A DNA stretch of 64,000 nt from JAHWKV01 sp040905365 (GCA_040905365.1 JBBDRQ010000047.1:1-64000), one strand, 5' to 3'; positions 52,170-60,925 are shown, counted from the first letter of the stretch. A program made the numbers and translations. Notes: a model not told the origin generated them from the sequence alone.

Positions 52170-52847
52170 CTAAGATAGGCGAGCCCGCGCCGACTCGAAC
52201 ACACCGCTGAGCCCCGATGTGCTCAGACGGCCCGTGTTGGTGTTGTGCGGGCTCGGGTGATAGGAGCCGATAAGTAGATACCTACCTGCGCGAGCCTCGA
52301 CGCCGTGCCCAAACCTGGGTTCGGGCGGTGCGGCCGCCTCTCCATTGTCCCGCAGAGCCGTAAGAGCCGCCTGCCAGCCCACCGCGCCCAGAGCTACGAT
52401 CACCTGCAGGCGGGCCAACGCACGTATGTCCGCGCACAAAAACGGCAGGCAGTTGGCCCTCTCCTCGGGCCGCGGCTTGTTCTCCGGCGGCGCGCACCGC
52501 ACCGCCGCCGCGATGTAACAGTCGATCAACGCCAACCCGTCGCCGCGCGCGATCGACGTGGGCTGACTGGCAAACCCGGTTTCGAACAGGGCACGGTACA
52601 ACCAGTCTCCGGATCGGTCGCCGGTGAAAACCCGCCCGGTCCGGTTGGCGCCGTGGGCCGCGGGGGCCAGCCCGACAACCAGCACCCTGGCCGCCGCGTC
52701 ACCGAACCCCGGAACCGGCTTTGCCCAGTAGTCCTCGCCCCGAAAGCGCGCCGGCGGGTCGGCCGCGCTGTCCTCACGCCAGCGAACCAGGCGGGGGCAC
52801 CGGCGGCACCGGATGATCTCCTCGTTGATCTCGTCAACGGTGCGCAG
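52170..52847 (-). CDS. Family 5 uracil-DNA glycosylase (UdgB-like)
   Basis: About 225 residues if started at CTG 52847. The uracil pocket motif GLAPAAHGANRTGRVFTGD and the late GSYHPSPHNT are typical of Fe-S family 5 enzymes. The four cluster cysteines are CRRC near the N-terminus and two downstream (C in RCAPPENKP and C in NCLPFLC). The first standard start, GTG 52685, would drop the CRRCPRL segment, so translation must begin upstream; no ATG/GTG/TTG is in frame before a stop. The gene would then overlap the methyltransferase by 14 bp. Confidence 0.85.
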   Translation of the reverse strand: MRTVDEINEEIIRCRRCPRLVRWREDSAADPPARFRGEDYWAKPVPGFGDAAARVLVVGLAPAAHGANRTGRVFTGDRSGDWLYRALFETGFASQPTSIARGDGLALIDCYIAAAVRCAPPENKPRPEERANCLPFLCADIRALARLQVIVALGAVGWQAALTALRDNGEAAAPPEPRFGHGVEARAGRYLLIGSYHPSPHNTNTGRLSTSGLSGVFESARARLS

Positions 52848-53430
52848 CCGGTACCTGCTTCCTGATTCCGAGCGCCCGGGTCTCGTTGCGCCTGGAAACC
52901 GGCAGACGAGGGCGCTCCGCGCGGGTTACCACGTGGTTCACGCACCACTGAGTCGAGCACCCTGCCTCAGCGAACAAGTCCGAAACCAAGCCTCTGGTCT
53001 GCCTGCTGAACCCTGGCACGGACATGTAAAACATGCCTTCAGGTTCCAAGCCACCGCCCACCGCACGCGCGGCCTGTAAGCTCGCGTGGCGCGCCGGCAC
53101 GTGGAAGATCAAAGCGGCCACAGCCAGCCGAAGACCCGGCGGCGGGCGGTAGAAGGCGATGTTCGCCCGAACCGGCTCCAGCGCCAGCGCCTCGGCGCGG
53201 GCCTGGTCGCCAAGCTGTCGTAGGGCGGCGTCCGAAGTGTCCACCACCTCCACGTCGAAGCCCAAAGCCGCCAGCGCAAGCGCATGCCTGCCCTGTCCGC
53301 CGCCCAGATCCACGGCCCTGCCGGGAGGCAGGGCGACTGCGGCCTGCATCAGTTCTGCATCGGCCAGGCGCCCGTAGGCCCACTGCTCGTCGCTGTGGAG
53401 CTGCTCGTAGGTGCGGCCGACGGTACTCAC
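52834..53430 (-). CDS. Class I SAM-dependent methyltransferase
   Basis: About 198 residues from GTG 53430. Motif I is AVDLGGGQGRHALALA, followed by VEVVDTSDAAL (acidic loop binding SAM ribose). The C-terminal half has MFYMSVPGF and AEAGCSTQWCV. The frame opens to 53454; the start is uncertain. Substrate unknown. Likely cotranscribed with the glycosylase. Confidence 0.82.
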   Translation of the reverse strand: MSTVGRTYEQLHSDEQWAYGRLADAELMQAAVALPPGRAVDLGGGQGRHALALAALGFDVEVVDTSDAALRQLGDQARAEALALEPVRANIAFYRPPPGLRLAVAALIFHVPARHASLQAARAVGGGLEPEGMFYMSVPGFSRQTRGLVSDLFAEAGCSTQWCVNHVVTRAERPRLPVSRRNETRALGIRKQVPAAHR

Positions 53431-53500
53431 GACTCGACAGCTTAGTAGAGGCAACCCCCGAGGGGTCGCATTAGACCGGCGACGGCCGGCGATCCGCGGC

Positions 53501-53920
53501 TTACTCGACAGTTATTTGGGTCCTCATTCCGTAGCCGTAATGACCGGGTAGGTGGCATCCGATGATCAGCGGACCATAATGCGGCATCTCTACGGTGGTG
53601 CTGACGGTAGAAAGCGCCGGAACCGTTACCTCTGAGGGGATCTCGTCGTGGTAGGGCTCGGTGCCGGTTTCGTGCCCGAGCTGCAAGGCCTCGTCTCCCA
53701 GGATGAACTCGTGATCTATGGGATCGCGGTTGCGCAGCACGAACGTCACGGTCTCACCGGCCATGAAGGTCGTTTCGTCGAGCAGGAACCGGGAGTGCTG
53801 CATCGACACCTCGACCGTCCGGCCGGGTTGGCCCGAACCTGCCGGCTCACCGGTTGCCGCCGCCAAGGCGAAAAAGGCGCCGGCGGCCAGCAGGAGAGTC
53901 AGGATGACCCCGTCACGCAT
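53501..53920 (-). CDS. Secreted cupredoxin-like protein
   Basis: 139 residues. Signal/anchor helix ILTLLLAAGAFFALAAA, then a plastocyanin-like domain. Copper ligands fit DHEFILGD (His), GCHLPGHYGYGM (Cys, His, Met). ATG 53920 overlaps the upstream DUF2330 stop by 8 bp. It may carry electrons or bind copper outside the cell. Confidence 0.84.
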   Translation of the reverse strand: MRDGVILTLLLAAGAFFALAAATGEPAGSGQPGRTVEVSMQHSRFLLDETTFMAGETVTFVLRNRDPIDHEFILGDEALQLGHETGTEPYHDEIPSEVTVPALSTVSTTVEMPHYGPLIIGCHLPGHYGYGMRTQITVE

Positions 53921-55016
53921 CGGTAGGGCCCCGCCGGCCGATCGCTGCAACGATTGCCGCAACGGTCGAGGCTGCGCCTGCAAGCATCCAGATACCCAAA
54001 CCCTCTTGTAGAGCAGGCTCGGGGGAGGCGGACTGTGTCCGCGCAACCGCCCGCAGCTCGGGCTCGTCGGCCGGCCCGGGGCCTGCCGGCTCCGATTCAC
54101 CAGGTTGGGCAGCCAAACCGGCGGCCCTTAACGAAGGCTCGCTGCCGTGCACGTTTGCCGCCAGGTCGTAGGTGAGCTCCGAGGCCGGCGCATCCACCCT
54201 CAGGTAGCTCAGCCACATCCCTTCCCGGGGTATCCAGTCCATCCCCTGATCCGATGCCAGATCCGAAACCAAGCTCTTTGACGCCGGCCGGCTGGCCGAG
54301 AGCCGCAGTCCCGGCGACAGTGGGCTCAGCACCGGCTCACCTTCGGTCAAGAGATATACGTCGGCCTGGATCTGCTCCTGGGGCTGTTTGCCCAACGCCA
54401 AGATCCGCAGCGGAACCCAGGGGTTGTCGGTCGGGATAGTCAGGTGAATCGGGGTGCCCTCGCCTATGTTCTGACCGCGCTCGCGCGCAGCCTCGGCATC
54501 GAACCGCGCGGCCATAAATATCGGGCTGCGCTCCGCGTAGAAGTCCAACACCTCTGGGGCGTCGGGCGGCAGACCGAAGCCGTTGTCCTTGGCCCAACGC
54601 CCAACTTCGTCGCCGCCGCCTTTGAGCACCGTGATCTCCAGCGCGTCGATGGTGGTCTCAAGTATCACCTCGGCGCTCTCCGCCGCAGCCACCGACGCCC
54701 GATCCCCGAAAACCGCTAGCGGTTGCGGCTGGGTTTCGCGGATCAGCCGCTGCAGAGTCCAGTCCCCTCCGCGCTCCACCTTCGTAGGGATACCCGGCAG
54801 AGGAACCAACGACCCGAACTCGCCGCCGCCGCCGGCAAACGAGAAGGAGGTCACGTAGTGCTCCACCCCATCCGCGTAACCGGCCATCGTGGTGGTACGC
54901 AGCAGGTTCACGTTGCCGTTGGGGCCGATCAACCCCCCGCACGCGTAAGCCGCCGGGGCGGCCGTGAGCACGAATACAACAGCCAGGGACAGGGTCACTC
55001 TACGGCGCCGGTTCAT
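53913..55016 (-). CDS. DUF2330 family membrane-anchored protein
   Basis: 367 residues. A signal peptide (SLAVVFVLTAAPAAYA) is followed directly by CGGLIGPNGNVNLLRTTT, a start shared by DUF2330 proteins. The body is a beta-rich extracellular domain; a C-terminal helix (GIWMLAGAASTVAAIVAAIG) anchors it. Function unknown. Coupled to the cupredoxin gene. Confidence 0.88.
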   Translation of the reverse strand: MNRRRRVTLSLAVVFVLTAAPAAYACGGLIGPNGNVNLLRTTTMAGYADGVEHYVTSFSFAGGGGEFGSLVPLPGIPTKVERGGDWTLQRLIRETQPQPLAVFGDRASVAAAESAEVILETTIDALEITVLKGGGDEVGRWAKDNGFGLPPDAPEVLDFYAERSPIFMAARFDAEAARERGQNIGEGTPIHLTIPTDNPWVPLRILALGKQPQEQIQADVYLLTEGEPVLSPLSPGLRLSASRPASKSLVSDLASDQGMDWIPREGMWLSYLRVDAPASELTYDLAANVHGSEPSLRAAGLAAQPGESEPAGPGPADEPELRAVARTQSASPEPALQEGLGIWMLAGAASTVAAIVAAIGRRGPTDA

Positions 55017-55207
55017 GGGCTTACCTCATCTCGCTCGAGTGTCAGGGAATCTCGTGCTCCTTAGACGGTCCTACGCTGCACTGCGGTTCCACCGGAAGCC
55101 AACTTCAAAAAATTCGCACCGAAATCGTTAGGTTTGCCGCTGCCGTCCCTCTCCCCTACGTCGGACGGTCCGGCACGGATGTGAAACGACTCCAAAGGGG
55201 GAAGAGG

Positions 55208-55867
55208 ATGTTCAAGAAATTTTTCATGGTTGGCCTGCTGGCTACTTGCCTTTACGCGGTTGTCCCGGTAGCGCTCGCATCGGTCGAGTGCCACGAGGAC
55301 GGCCCGGGCGGTATCCACTGCGAGGACCACAGCGTAGAGGTCGATGTTGAACTCGAATCCGGGGACGGCGGTGACGGAGGCGCCAGCGGAGTCGGCGGTG
55401 ACGGCGGCGACTCCGGATCAGGCGGCGACGGCGGCGCAGGCGGCAACAGCGGTCACGCAGTGGGCGGCAGCGGCGACGGTGGAAATGGCGGCGGAGCAGC
55501 CGGCGGCAACGGCGGCAACGCCGGAGGTGTCGGCGGGGACGGCGGTGGCGGCGGAGCTGCGGGCGGCAGCGGTGACCACGCAGGGGCCACAACCGGCGGC
55601 GGTGACGGCGGCGGTGGCGACGGGGGCAGCGGCGGTGACGGCACCTGCGAAGCCGGCGGAACCATCACGAGCGGATGCAGCGGCGGCAGCGGCGGAGCTG
55701 CAGTCGGCGGGGACGGCGGGGACGGCGACGGCGGCACGGCGGTTTCCGGGCCCGGCGGGGACGCCGGCGACGGCGGTGACAGCGGTGACGCCGGCGACGG
55801 GGGCGCCAGCGGTGACGCCGGCGACGGCGGTGACTCCACGGTGATCGAGGCCGGCGCAGCTTCGTAG
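55208..55867 (+). CDS. Secreted Gly/Asp-rich repeat protein (PGRS-like)
   Basis: 219 residues. ATG 55208 has AGGGGGA upstream. A signal peptide (FMVGLLATCLYAVVPVALA) precedes an acidic start and about 150 residues of GGxGGD/GDGG repeats rich in Gly, Asp, Ser and Ala. The pattern recalls mycobacterial PGRS tracts and calcium-binding RTX-like repeats, without the GGxGxDxUx consensus. A pair of Cys lies within residues ~145-160. Function unknown. The GC-rich repeats could vary in number between strains. Confidence 0.85.
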   Translation: MFKKFFMVGLLATCLYAVVPVALASVECHEDGPGGIHCEDHSVEVDVELESGDGGDGGASGVGGDGGDSGSGGDGGAGGNSGHAVGGSGDGGNGGGAAGGNGGNAGGVGGDGGGGGAAGGSGDHAGATTGGGDGGGGDGGSGGDGTCEAGGTITSGCSGGSGGAAVGGDGGDGDGGTAVSGPGGDAGDGGDSGDAGDGGASGDAGDGGDSTVIEAGAAS

Positions 55868-55886
55868 CAGCGCCGGAATCGGAAAG

Positions 55887-55911
55887 GGGCCGGTCCTTTA
55901 AGGGCCGGCCC
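55887..55911. terminator. Hairpin terminator between convergent genes
   Basis: GGGCCGGTCC pairs with GGGCCGGCCC around TTTAA (one G-U). A short T-containing stretch follows. It lies between the Gly-rich gene and pepF ends and could serve both. Confidence 0.6.
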
Positions 55912-55956
55912 TGTTGCTTGGGTGTCCCGGCCGTCGGGCGGGCGTCTACCCGACCG

Positions 55957-57750
55957 TTAAGAAACCTCTTCGGCCAGCGCTTCGGCCTCCTTCAGCAGGG
56001 AATCCATCACCTCCAGCCCTCCGGCCCAAAAATTCGGATCGGATACGTCTAGGCCCACCCGCTTGGCCAGCACCTCCGGCGAGTCGCTGCCGCCGGCGGC
56101 CAGCAAATCCAGGTACGGATCGATCAACTCGTCGCCCACCTCGAGATACCGCTGGTAAATGGCCAGGGAGAACAAGAAGCCGAACGCGTACGCATACACG
56201 TACCCGGGCGTACGAATGAAGTGCGGGATGTAGCTCCACCAGATGCCGTAGCCCTCGGTTACCTCCACGCCGTCGCCGAACACGTCGGTTTGAGTTCTGC
56301 GCCACATGTCGGTGATCGCCTCGATGGACAACTCCCCGTGCTCACGCCGCGCGGTGTGGATCCTCTCCTCGAACCGGTTGAACGCGATCTGGCGGAACAC
56401 GGTAGCTACGGAGTCGTCCAGCCGAGCCACCAGCAGCGCCAAACGCTTTTTCGGGTCGGTCTCTGACTCCAGGAGCTTGCCGAACGTAAGCGCCTCCCCG
56501 AACACCGACGCCGTCTCGGCCAGGGTGAGCGGCGTTTCCGCGTTGAAAAGAGACTGCTCGTCGGCCAGGTAGCCGTGCAGCCCGTGGCCCAACTCGTGCG
56601 CCAGAGTCAGCACCGATCGCCGCTCCCCCGTGTAGCTGAGCAGTACGTAGGGGTGGGCGTCGGGGATGGTCGTCATACAAAATGCCCCGGTCATCTTGTT
56701 GGGTTCGCCGGCGGCGTGGATCCACTTGTGGTCAAAGAACTTGCGGACTATCTCACCGGCCTTAGTCGAAAACGATCCGTACGCGTCGAGGATTAATGCC
56801 TGGGCGTCGTCCCAGGAAACGGTGGTCTGATCCTCGCCCAGCGGAGCCAGCCGATCGTAGTCGGCCAGCTTCTCCAAGCCAAGCAACCTAGCTTTGAGCG
56901 AGTAGTAGCGGCTGGGGATGTCGTAGCGCTTGGTGACCGCATCGACCAGCGCCTGCACGGCTTCGTCGGAGGCTTCGTTGTAAAGGTTCATCGACGACAA
57001 CCAGTTCGGATAGCCGTGCAGGCGGTCATTGGTGGCGTGATCCAGAAGGATCGTATTCAAGATGTAGGCCCGAGTCTTGATTCCGGGCTTCAAAGCCTCG
57101 GTTATCGCCTCTGCGCCCTGCCGCCGGAGCTCCCGCTTGGGACTTTGCAGCCGAGCCATGGCCTGCTCCCAACCAACCTCTTCACCGTCGATGACCGGGC
57201 GGATCTCGGCGGTCAGCTCCTCAAACAAACGTGCCCAGGCGCTTTGGCTGGTATCCGCCTTCTCGGCAAGGATTCGCTCCTCCGGCTCGGACAGGACGTA
57301 GGGCTTGTAGCGCCGCTCGGACTCGAGATGGTGCCGGTATGGTTCGATGTCCGGGTCGTTTAACAAGCGCTTGGCCTTCTCGTCGTCGAGCGCAACCCAC
57401 TCCAGAACAAAGAACAGGGTTTCAGAGGACAGCACCGTGGACATCTCCATCATTCGCTGTCGTAGCGCGCCTCGCTGCGGGTCGGCGGTGTTGGTGGCGT
57501 ACCTGAGCATGGCGTAGATCGACGGCCTCATCAGGTCCGCCGTCAGTTTCTCCAGCTCGGCCACGGCATTGCGCAGTCCGGCGGCGGTCAGGTCCGCAAC
57601 CTTGCCGTAGTACTTGTCCCGGAACGCGCGGGCTGAAAACTTGGCTGAATCGATGTCCTGGGCGAACTTGGGGTCCTCGGAACCCAGGTAGATATCGTCC
57701 AGGTTCCAGACCACCTTCTCCGCGCCGGTTTCCTGCGTGGCAGTACTCAT
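55957..57750 (-). CDS. pepF: Oligoendopeptidase F
   Basis: 597 residues, M3 metallopeptidase, cytoplasmic. Zinc motif LAHELGHGLHGYLA (HExxH) with the downstream Glu in LTLAETASVFGE. The C-terminal ends LLKEAEALAEEVS. ATG 57750 (MSTATQETG) is preferred over an upstream start by family length. It cleaves short peptides. Confidence 0.95.
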   Translation of the reverse strand: MSTATQETGAEKVVWNLDDIYLGSEDPKFAQDIDSAKFSARAFRDKYYGKVADLTAAGLRNAVAELEKLTADLMRPSIYAMLRYATNTADPQRGALRQRMMEMSTVLSSETLFFVLEWVALDDEKAKRLLNDPDIEPYRHHLESERRYKPYVLSEPEERILAEKADTSQSAWARLFEELTAEIRPVIDGEEVGWEQAMARLQSPKRELRRQGAEAITEALKPGIKTRAYILNTILLDHATNDRLHGYPNWLSSMNLYNEASDEAVQALVDAVTKRYDIPSRYYSLKARLLGLEKLADYDRLAPLGEDQTTVSWDDAQALILDAYGSFSTKAGEIVRKFFDHKWIHAAGEPNKMTGAFCMTTIPDAHPYVLLSYTGERRSVLTLAHELGHGLHGYLADEQSLFNAETPLTLAETASVFGEALTFGKLLESETDPKKRLALLVARLDDSVATVFRQIAFNRFEERIHTARREHGELSIEAITDMWRRTQTDVFGDGVEVTEGYGIWWSYIPHFIRTPGYVYAYAFGFLFSLAIYQRYLEVGDELIDPYLDLLAAGGSDSPEVLAKRVGLDVSDPNFWAGGLEVMDSLLKEAEALAEEVS

Positions 57751-57895
57751 GTGGCAAACCCCCAAAAAGTTTCGGATCCCAGGAAAGGGCCAGTCTAAAC
57801 GGCCAACCGTTTACCGGACCCCAAAACGCCATGTCGGGTAACCGGCAAGCACCCGACTAATGGTCAAAGAAGACGCCATTGGGGCCCGGAAGATA

Positions 57896-57985
57896 CGGAC
57901 CCTTGCGTCGTACCAGAAGACCGGCTGTGCCAGCAAGACCGCTCCAAGGAGAGGCACCGAGGGCCCGCGAGAAGCCCGGGCACTT
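57896..57985 (+). repeat. Direct repeat family 3, copy 1
   Basis: About 90 bp, from CGGACCCTTGCGTCGTACCA to GAAGCCCGGGCACTT. A second copy starts 156 bp later with about 88% identity. Occupies the pepF/FN3 intergenic region (57751-58147). Confidence 0.85.
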
Positions 57986-58051
57986 CCGGGCCAAAGACGC
58001 AAGGGCTCCGGTGAAAGGGAGCGACTATCAAGGGTTTTGGAGCGACCGTAC

Positions 58052-58142
58052 CGGACCCTTGCGTCGTACCAGGAAATTGGCTGTGCCAGCAAAACCGCTC
58101 CAAGGGGAGGCACGAACGGCCCAGCGAGAAACCCGGGCACTT
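58052..58142 (+). repeat. Direct repeat family 3, copy 2
   Basis: Same block as at 57896, ending just before the FN3 gene stop. The two copies are in the same orientation. No inverted ends or CTAG sites are seen, so this is distinct from families 1 and 2. Confidence 0.85.
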
Positions 58143-58147
58143 GGCGA

Positions 58148-59245
58148 CTACGAGGAGGGCGTCTCGGGCTGCTGGTCCGGCGTCGACGACGTAGTCGGGG
58201 ATGGCGCCGGGCTTGGGTTGGGACTCGGGTCCGGGCTTGGAGACGGCGACGGTGACGGCGACGGTGACGGTGACGGCGGGACCGGCAGATCGACGCACGC
58301 AAAGCCGCGGTCGGTGTCCGGTGCCCAGTCGGAGGGCGCGGCGCCGCCGACGGCGCGCACCCGGAAGCAGGCCGTAGTGCCGGGTCGCAACTCGTTCCAC
58401 TCGAAGCTGGTCTGGTTAGCGGCCACGCTGCGGGACTGCTCCTCGCCGGGAACGCCGGTATCCCGCTGCAGCTCGAAACCCACCTCGTCCCCGGAGCGGT
58501 CGTCCCAGCTGATTCGCACAACGGCCGTCCCGGCAACTTCGAGGTTGACGTCATCGGGCGACCGCAGCTTACCGACTCCGTCCGCACCCAGGCTGGACGC
58601 TCCGGCTTCCCCGGAGGTCTGCTCGGAAGGTCCTGCGGATGCCTGGTCCAAGCTGCCGGCGGCGCCCTCCTCGTCCTCAGCCGACGCGGGCTCCTGCGGG
58701 CGAGCGGGGCCGCTGACGTTGGACTGTGGGGAATCGATATCGGCATCGCCTTCGGTCGCCGGCGCCGCACCTGAGTCCGACTCCTGAGAAGCCGGCGACC
58801 CCGAAGACACAATTCCGTCAATCGCGAGCTCGTCTTCGTCCGGCGATCCGATGTCGGCCCAGCTCAGCACCGGAGCGATCTGCGGCAGCAGCGCCAGTGT
58901 TGCCAGCAGCGCCAGCGCAAAACCCTGCGCACGCGCCCACACTTGCGGCGAGAGCTGCGGCCAAAGCCTGCGCCTCGCCCGGTGGACGGTGTGCTTTTCT
59001 CCCACCAGCCGCTCCTCGGCCGCCTTCAGATCCTGCGCGGCCAGCGCCCTCACCCGTTGAGAACGCTGATCTATGCCCTTCCAGAACGGCTCGGTGAACA
59101 GCGGCAGAACTTCGGCCTCTTCGCCCAAGACCTTCTCCTCAGCGGTCATCAGCTCAGCGGCGGCCAGTTCCCTAACGTGCCCGGCGCGTCGATACACGTC
59201 GCTCCAGAACTCTTCGCCGAACACCACGTTCTCTTCCCTGCTCAC
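58148..59245 (-). CDS. Membrane protein with fibronectin-III domain, candidate anti-sigma partner
   Basis: 365 residues. Residues ~10-85 contain two related helical repeats (EFWSDVYRRAGHVRELAAAEL and PFWKGIDQRSQRVRALAAQDL split by GE-rich links). One membrane helix follows (GFALALLATLALLPQIAPVL, ~108-130), then an acidic linker, an FN3 domain (~225-320; VNLEVAGTAVVRISWDD, CFRVRAVGG) and a PSPSPSP tail. The start overlaps the sigma factor stop (ATGA), the usual place of an anti-sigma. The N-domain is not a recognised zinc anti-sigma domain, so this is inference. Confidence 0.75.
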   Translation of the reverse strand: MSREENVVFGEEFWSDVYRRAGHVRELAAAELMTAEEKVLGEEAEVLPLFTEPFWKGIDQRSQRVRALAAQDLKAAEERLVGEKHTVHRARRRLWPQLSPQVWARAQGFALALLATLALLPQIAPVLSWADIGSPDEDELAIDGIVSSGSPASQESDSGAAPATEGDADIDSPQSNVSGPARPQEPASAEDEEGAAGSLDQASAGPSEQTSGEAGASSLGADGVGKLRSPDDVNLEVAGTAVVRISWDDRSGDEVGFELQRDTGVPGEEQSRSVAANQTSFEWNELRPGTTACFRVRAVGGAAPSDWAPDTDRGFACVDLPVPPSPSPSPSPSPSPSPDPSPNPSPAPSPTTSSTPDQQPETPSS

Positions 59246-59772
59246 GGCAGATCCCGCCCTTCGTCGGACAGGTCTTCCCGCAGCGCTTTAAAGGCGCGCT
59301 TTAGGTGAGTTTTCACCGAGGCTTCCTCGACGCCCATTTTCTTGGCTGCCGTACGCCGGTCAAAACCGTCGAGGTAGCAGTAAGTGACGGCTTGCCGTTG
59401 CCGCTCCGGGAGAGACTTTATGGACTCGCGGACCACCAGGCCGGACAGAAAGCGGTCCGGGTCGGCGGGGCTCGAGGGGGCCCGCTGGTCGGCCCACCAC
59501 TGCATGCGCCGGCGGTGCCTCTGCAACCCCCTCTGCCGGTTCTTGGCCAGATTCTTGGCCACAGTGGTCACATAGCTCTCGCTATTGGTAGGGGGCTCAA
59601 ATCGCGCCAGCAGCGTCACCATGGCCTCGCTGGCCACGTCCATGGACTCACTGTGGTCCTGCAGGATCCGGTTTGCCGCCCGGTAGGCAATGGTCGCCAG
59701 CGCCTGGTGCTCGACCTTGACGTCGGCAGGGTTGCCGAATTCGGCGGGATCCGGAGGACCTGGAGCTGTCAC
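59242..59772 (-). CDS. ECF-type sigma-70 family factor
   Basis: 176 residues. Region 2: ALATIAYRAANRILQDHSESMDVASEAMVTLL. Region 4: IKSLPERQRQAVTYCYLDGF, TAAKKMGVEEASVKTHLKRAFKALRE (HTH). GTG 59772 overlaps the stop of a small upstream frame (GTGA). Inverted and direct repeats lie right upstream, possibly an autoregulatory region. Cotranscribed with the FN3 membrane partner. Confidence 0.9.
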   Translation of the reverse strand: MTAPGPPDPAEFGNPADVKVEHQALATIAYRAANRILQDHSESMDVASEAMVTLLARFEPPTNSESYVTTVAKNLAKNRQRGLQRHRRRMQWWADQRAPSSPADPDRFLSGLVVRESIKSLPERQRQAVTYCYLDGFDRRTAAKKMGVEEASVKTHLKRAFKALREDLSDEGRDLP

Positions 59773-59987
59773 GCGCGCGCGCCTATTTCAAATAGGCCTT
59801 TTTCAAACAGGCCTTTCCGGCTCTCAAATAGGTCTATCCGGGCGCGGGCTTCACAAATCGTGTACACGTCCTGTTCGAACACCGCACCCGGCCGCTCCGG
59901 GGGACACGCGCCGACGGAGTACTCAGAAATGGGGGCCGGGGGAACAAATAACCCGACCCCGAAGCCTCCGCCGCCGAAAAAGATCAA
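59769..59987 (-). CDS. Possible leader ORF coupled to the sigma factor gene
   Basis: Up to 72 residues from TTG 59987, ending GTGA onto the sigma factor start. The last part (DLFESRKGLFEKGLFEIG) is encoded by short direct repeats. An internal GTG would make a shorter peptide. It may be a coupled leader or a chance frame. Confidence 0.35.
   Translation of the reverse strand: MIFFGGGGFGVGLFVPPAPISEYSVGACPPERPGAVFEQDVYTICEARARIDLFESRKGLFEKGLFEIGARA
59780..59833. repeat. Short direct and inverted repeats before the sigma gene
   Basis: CAAATAGGCC / CAAACAGGCC / CAAATAGGTC are three near-direct repeats at 59787, 59802 and 59823. CCTATTTCAAATAGG (59780-59794) is also a perfect inverted repeat. Located 8-61 bp before the start codon. 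Confidence 0.7.
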
Positions 59988-60087
59988 CTGTCTGTCCCCC
60001 GAAGCTGCCGCCGACGGTGTTTGTCATGTAAATAGTCCCAGCAAACCCGTTGAGTAACAACAAGCAACCGGGGAAGGAAGTATTTAA

Positions 60088-60225
60088 ATGAGTTCAATAT
60101 TCTTGGTCGCAGCCGTTCCAGCCGTACTACTGGGTTGGATTCTGATCCGAGACTTCATGGCAGGACTCGACGAAGAGCGCGTGTGGTCGGACGAGCAAAT
60201 CACCGATAACGACCTGGCCGCGTAG
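60088..60225 (+). CDS. Small single-span membrane protein
   Basis: 45 residues, ATG preceded by GGAAGGAAG at 8 bases. One helix (SIFLVAAVPAVLLGWILI) and an acidic tail (DEERVWSDEQITDNDLAA). It lies directly before a larger unknown gene on the same strand (2-bp gap), so they may be coexpressed. Family not recognised. The region 59834-60087 has no other gene that I can support. Confidence 0.65.
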   Translation: MSSIFLVAAVPAVLLGWILIRDFMAGLDEERVWSDEQITDNDLAA

Positions 60226-60227
60226 CT

Positions 60228-60911
60228 TTGGAAGCTGCGCTGGCGGGTCGGTCGCCCGAGTGCCTCACCAGCAGCGACACCCTGGTATTCGCGCCCGGCG
60301 CCCTTTCGTACGATCGGGTACCGGCTTCCAGGGGCCGCAAAGGCCCAGGCCTGCGCTCGGGTTTATCTCGCGATTTCGAAGAGCGCGAGCTCTACTCCGC
60401 TCAGCACCAAGTGTTTTGCATGCGGACCAACAGCTGGACCGATCTGGCGAACCAGATGCACTGGTGGAAGCCTGCAGCCGGAAACTTCGCAGTTACATTC
60501 ACAACCGGACGCCTGATCGTGAGCCCTCCTACCATCGCGGCGACCGAGTCCGGCTCCGAAACGGACGAGGTTGACCCCGAACCAAGACTGCTCTCAGGGT
60601 CGGTGGGTCAGCACCGCATAAAAAAGATCCTCGTCACCAAGCCCACGGAGTTTATGTGGAATCGCAGTGACATCCACGTAATCGCAGACCACGACGGCGA
60701 GAGCTTGGCGATAACGGTGGCCGGACTCGAGGCACTCACCGCCCGCCGGGTGGCCGGCAGATTCGCGGCTGCCGCGGCGCAACGACGGCTGCAAGAGCGC
60801 GAGTTCATCGAAGAGCACGACGCCGAGTGGCTCGAAACAGTCGCGTTCGGCTGCGCCGCCGCGCTCGAGCTGGACTGGGCCTGGCTCTACGAGCTGCCCG
60901 CCCACCACTAG
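60228..60911 (+). CDS. Hypothetical protein
   Basis: 227 residues from TTG 60228. No signal peptide or membrane span. Mixed alpha/beta look: VFAPGALSYDRVPA, FAVTFTTGRLIVSPPTI, IKKILVTKPTEFMWN, SLAITVAGLEALTARRVA. A charged helix (RRLQEREFIEEHDAEWLE) precedes the C-terminus. I do not recognise it. It follows the 45-residue membrane protein. Confidence 0.7.
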   Translation: MEAALAGRSPECLTSSDTLVFAPGALSYDRVPASRGRKGPGLRSGLSRDFEERELYSAQHQVFCMRTNSWTDLANQMHWWKPAAGNFAVTFTTGRLIVSPPTIAATESGSETDEVDPEPRLLSGSVGQHRIKKILVTKPTEFMWNRSDIHVIADHDGESLAITVAGLEALTARRVAGRFAAAAAQRRLQEREFIEEHDAEWLETVAFGCAAALELDWAWLYELPAHH

Positions 60912-60925
60912 CGCTCCACCCGGCG

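Noticed and set aside
57811..58821. 336-residue minus frame covering the family 3 repeats
   Set aside because: It overlaps the FN3 gene in another frame; the repeated peptide in it reflects the 156-bp DNA repeat, a multiple of three.
59780..59833. Possible short CRISPR-like array
   Set aside because: Only three imperfect 10-bp repeats with no spacers of constant length and no cas genes.
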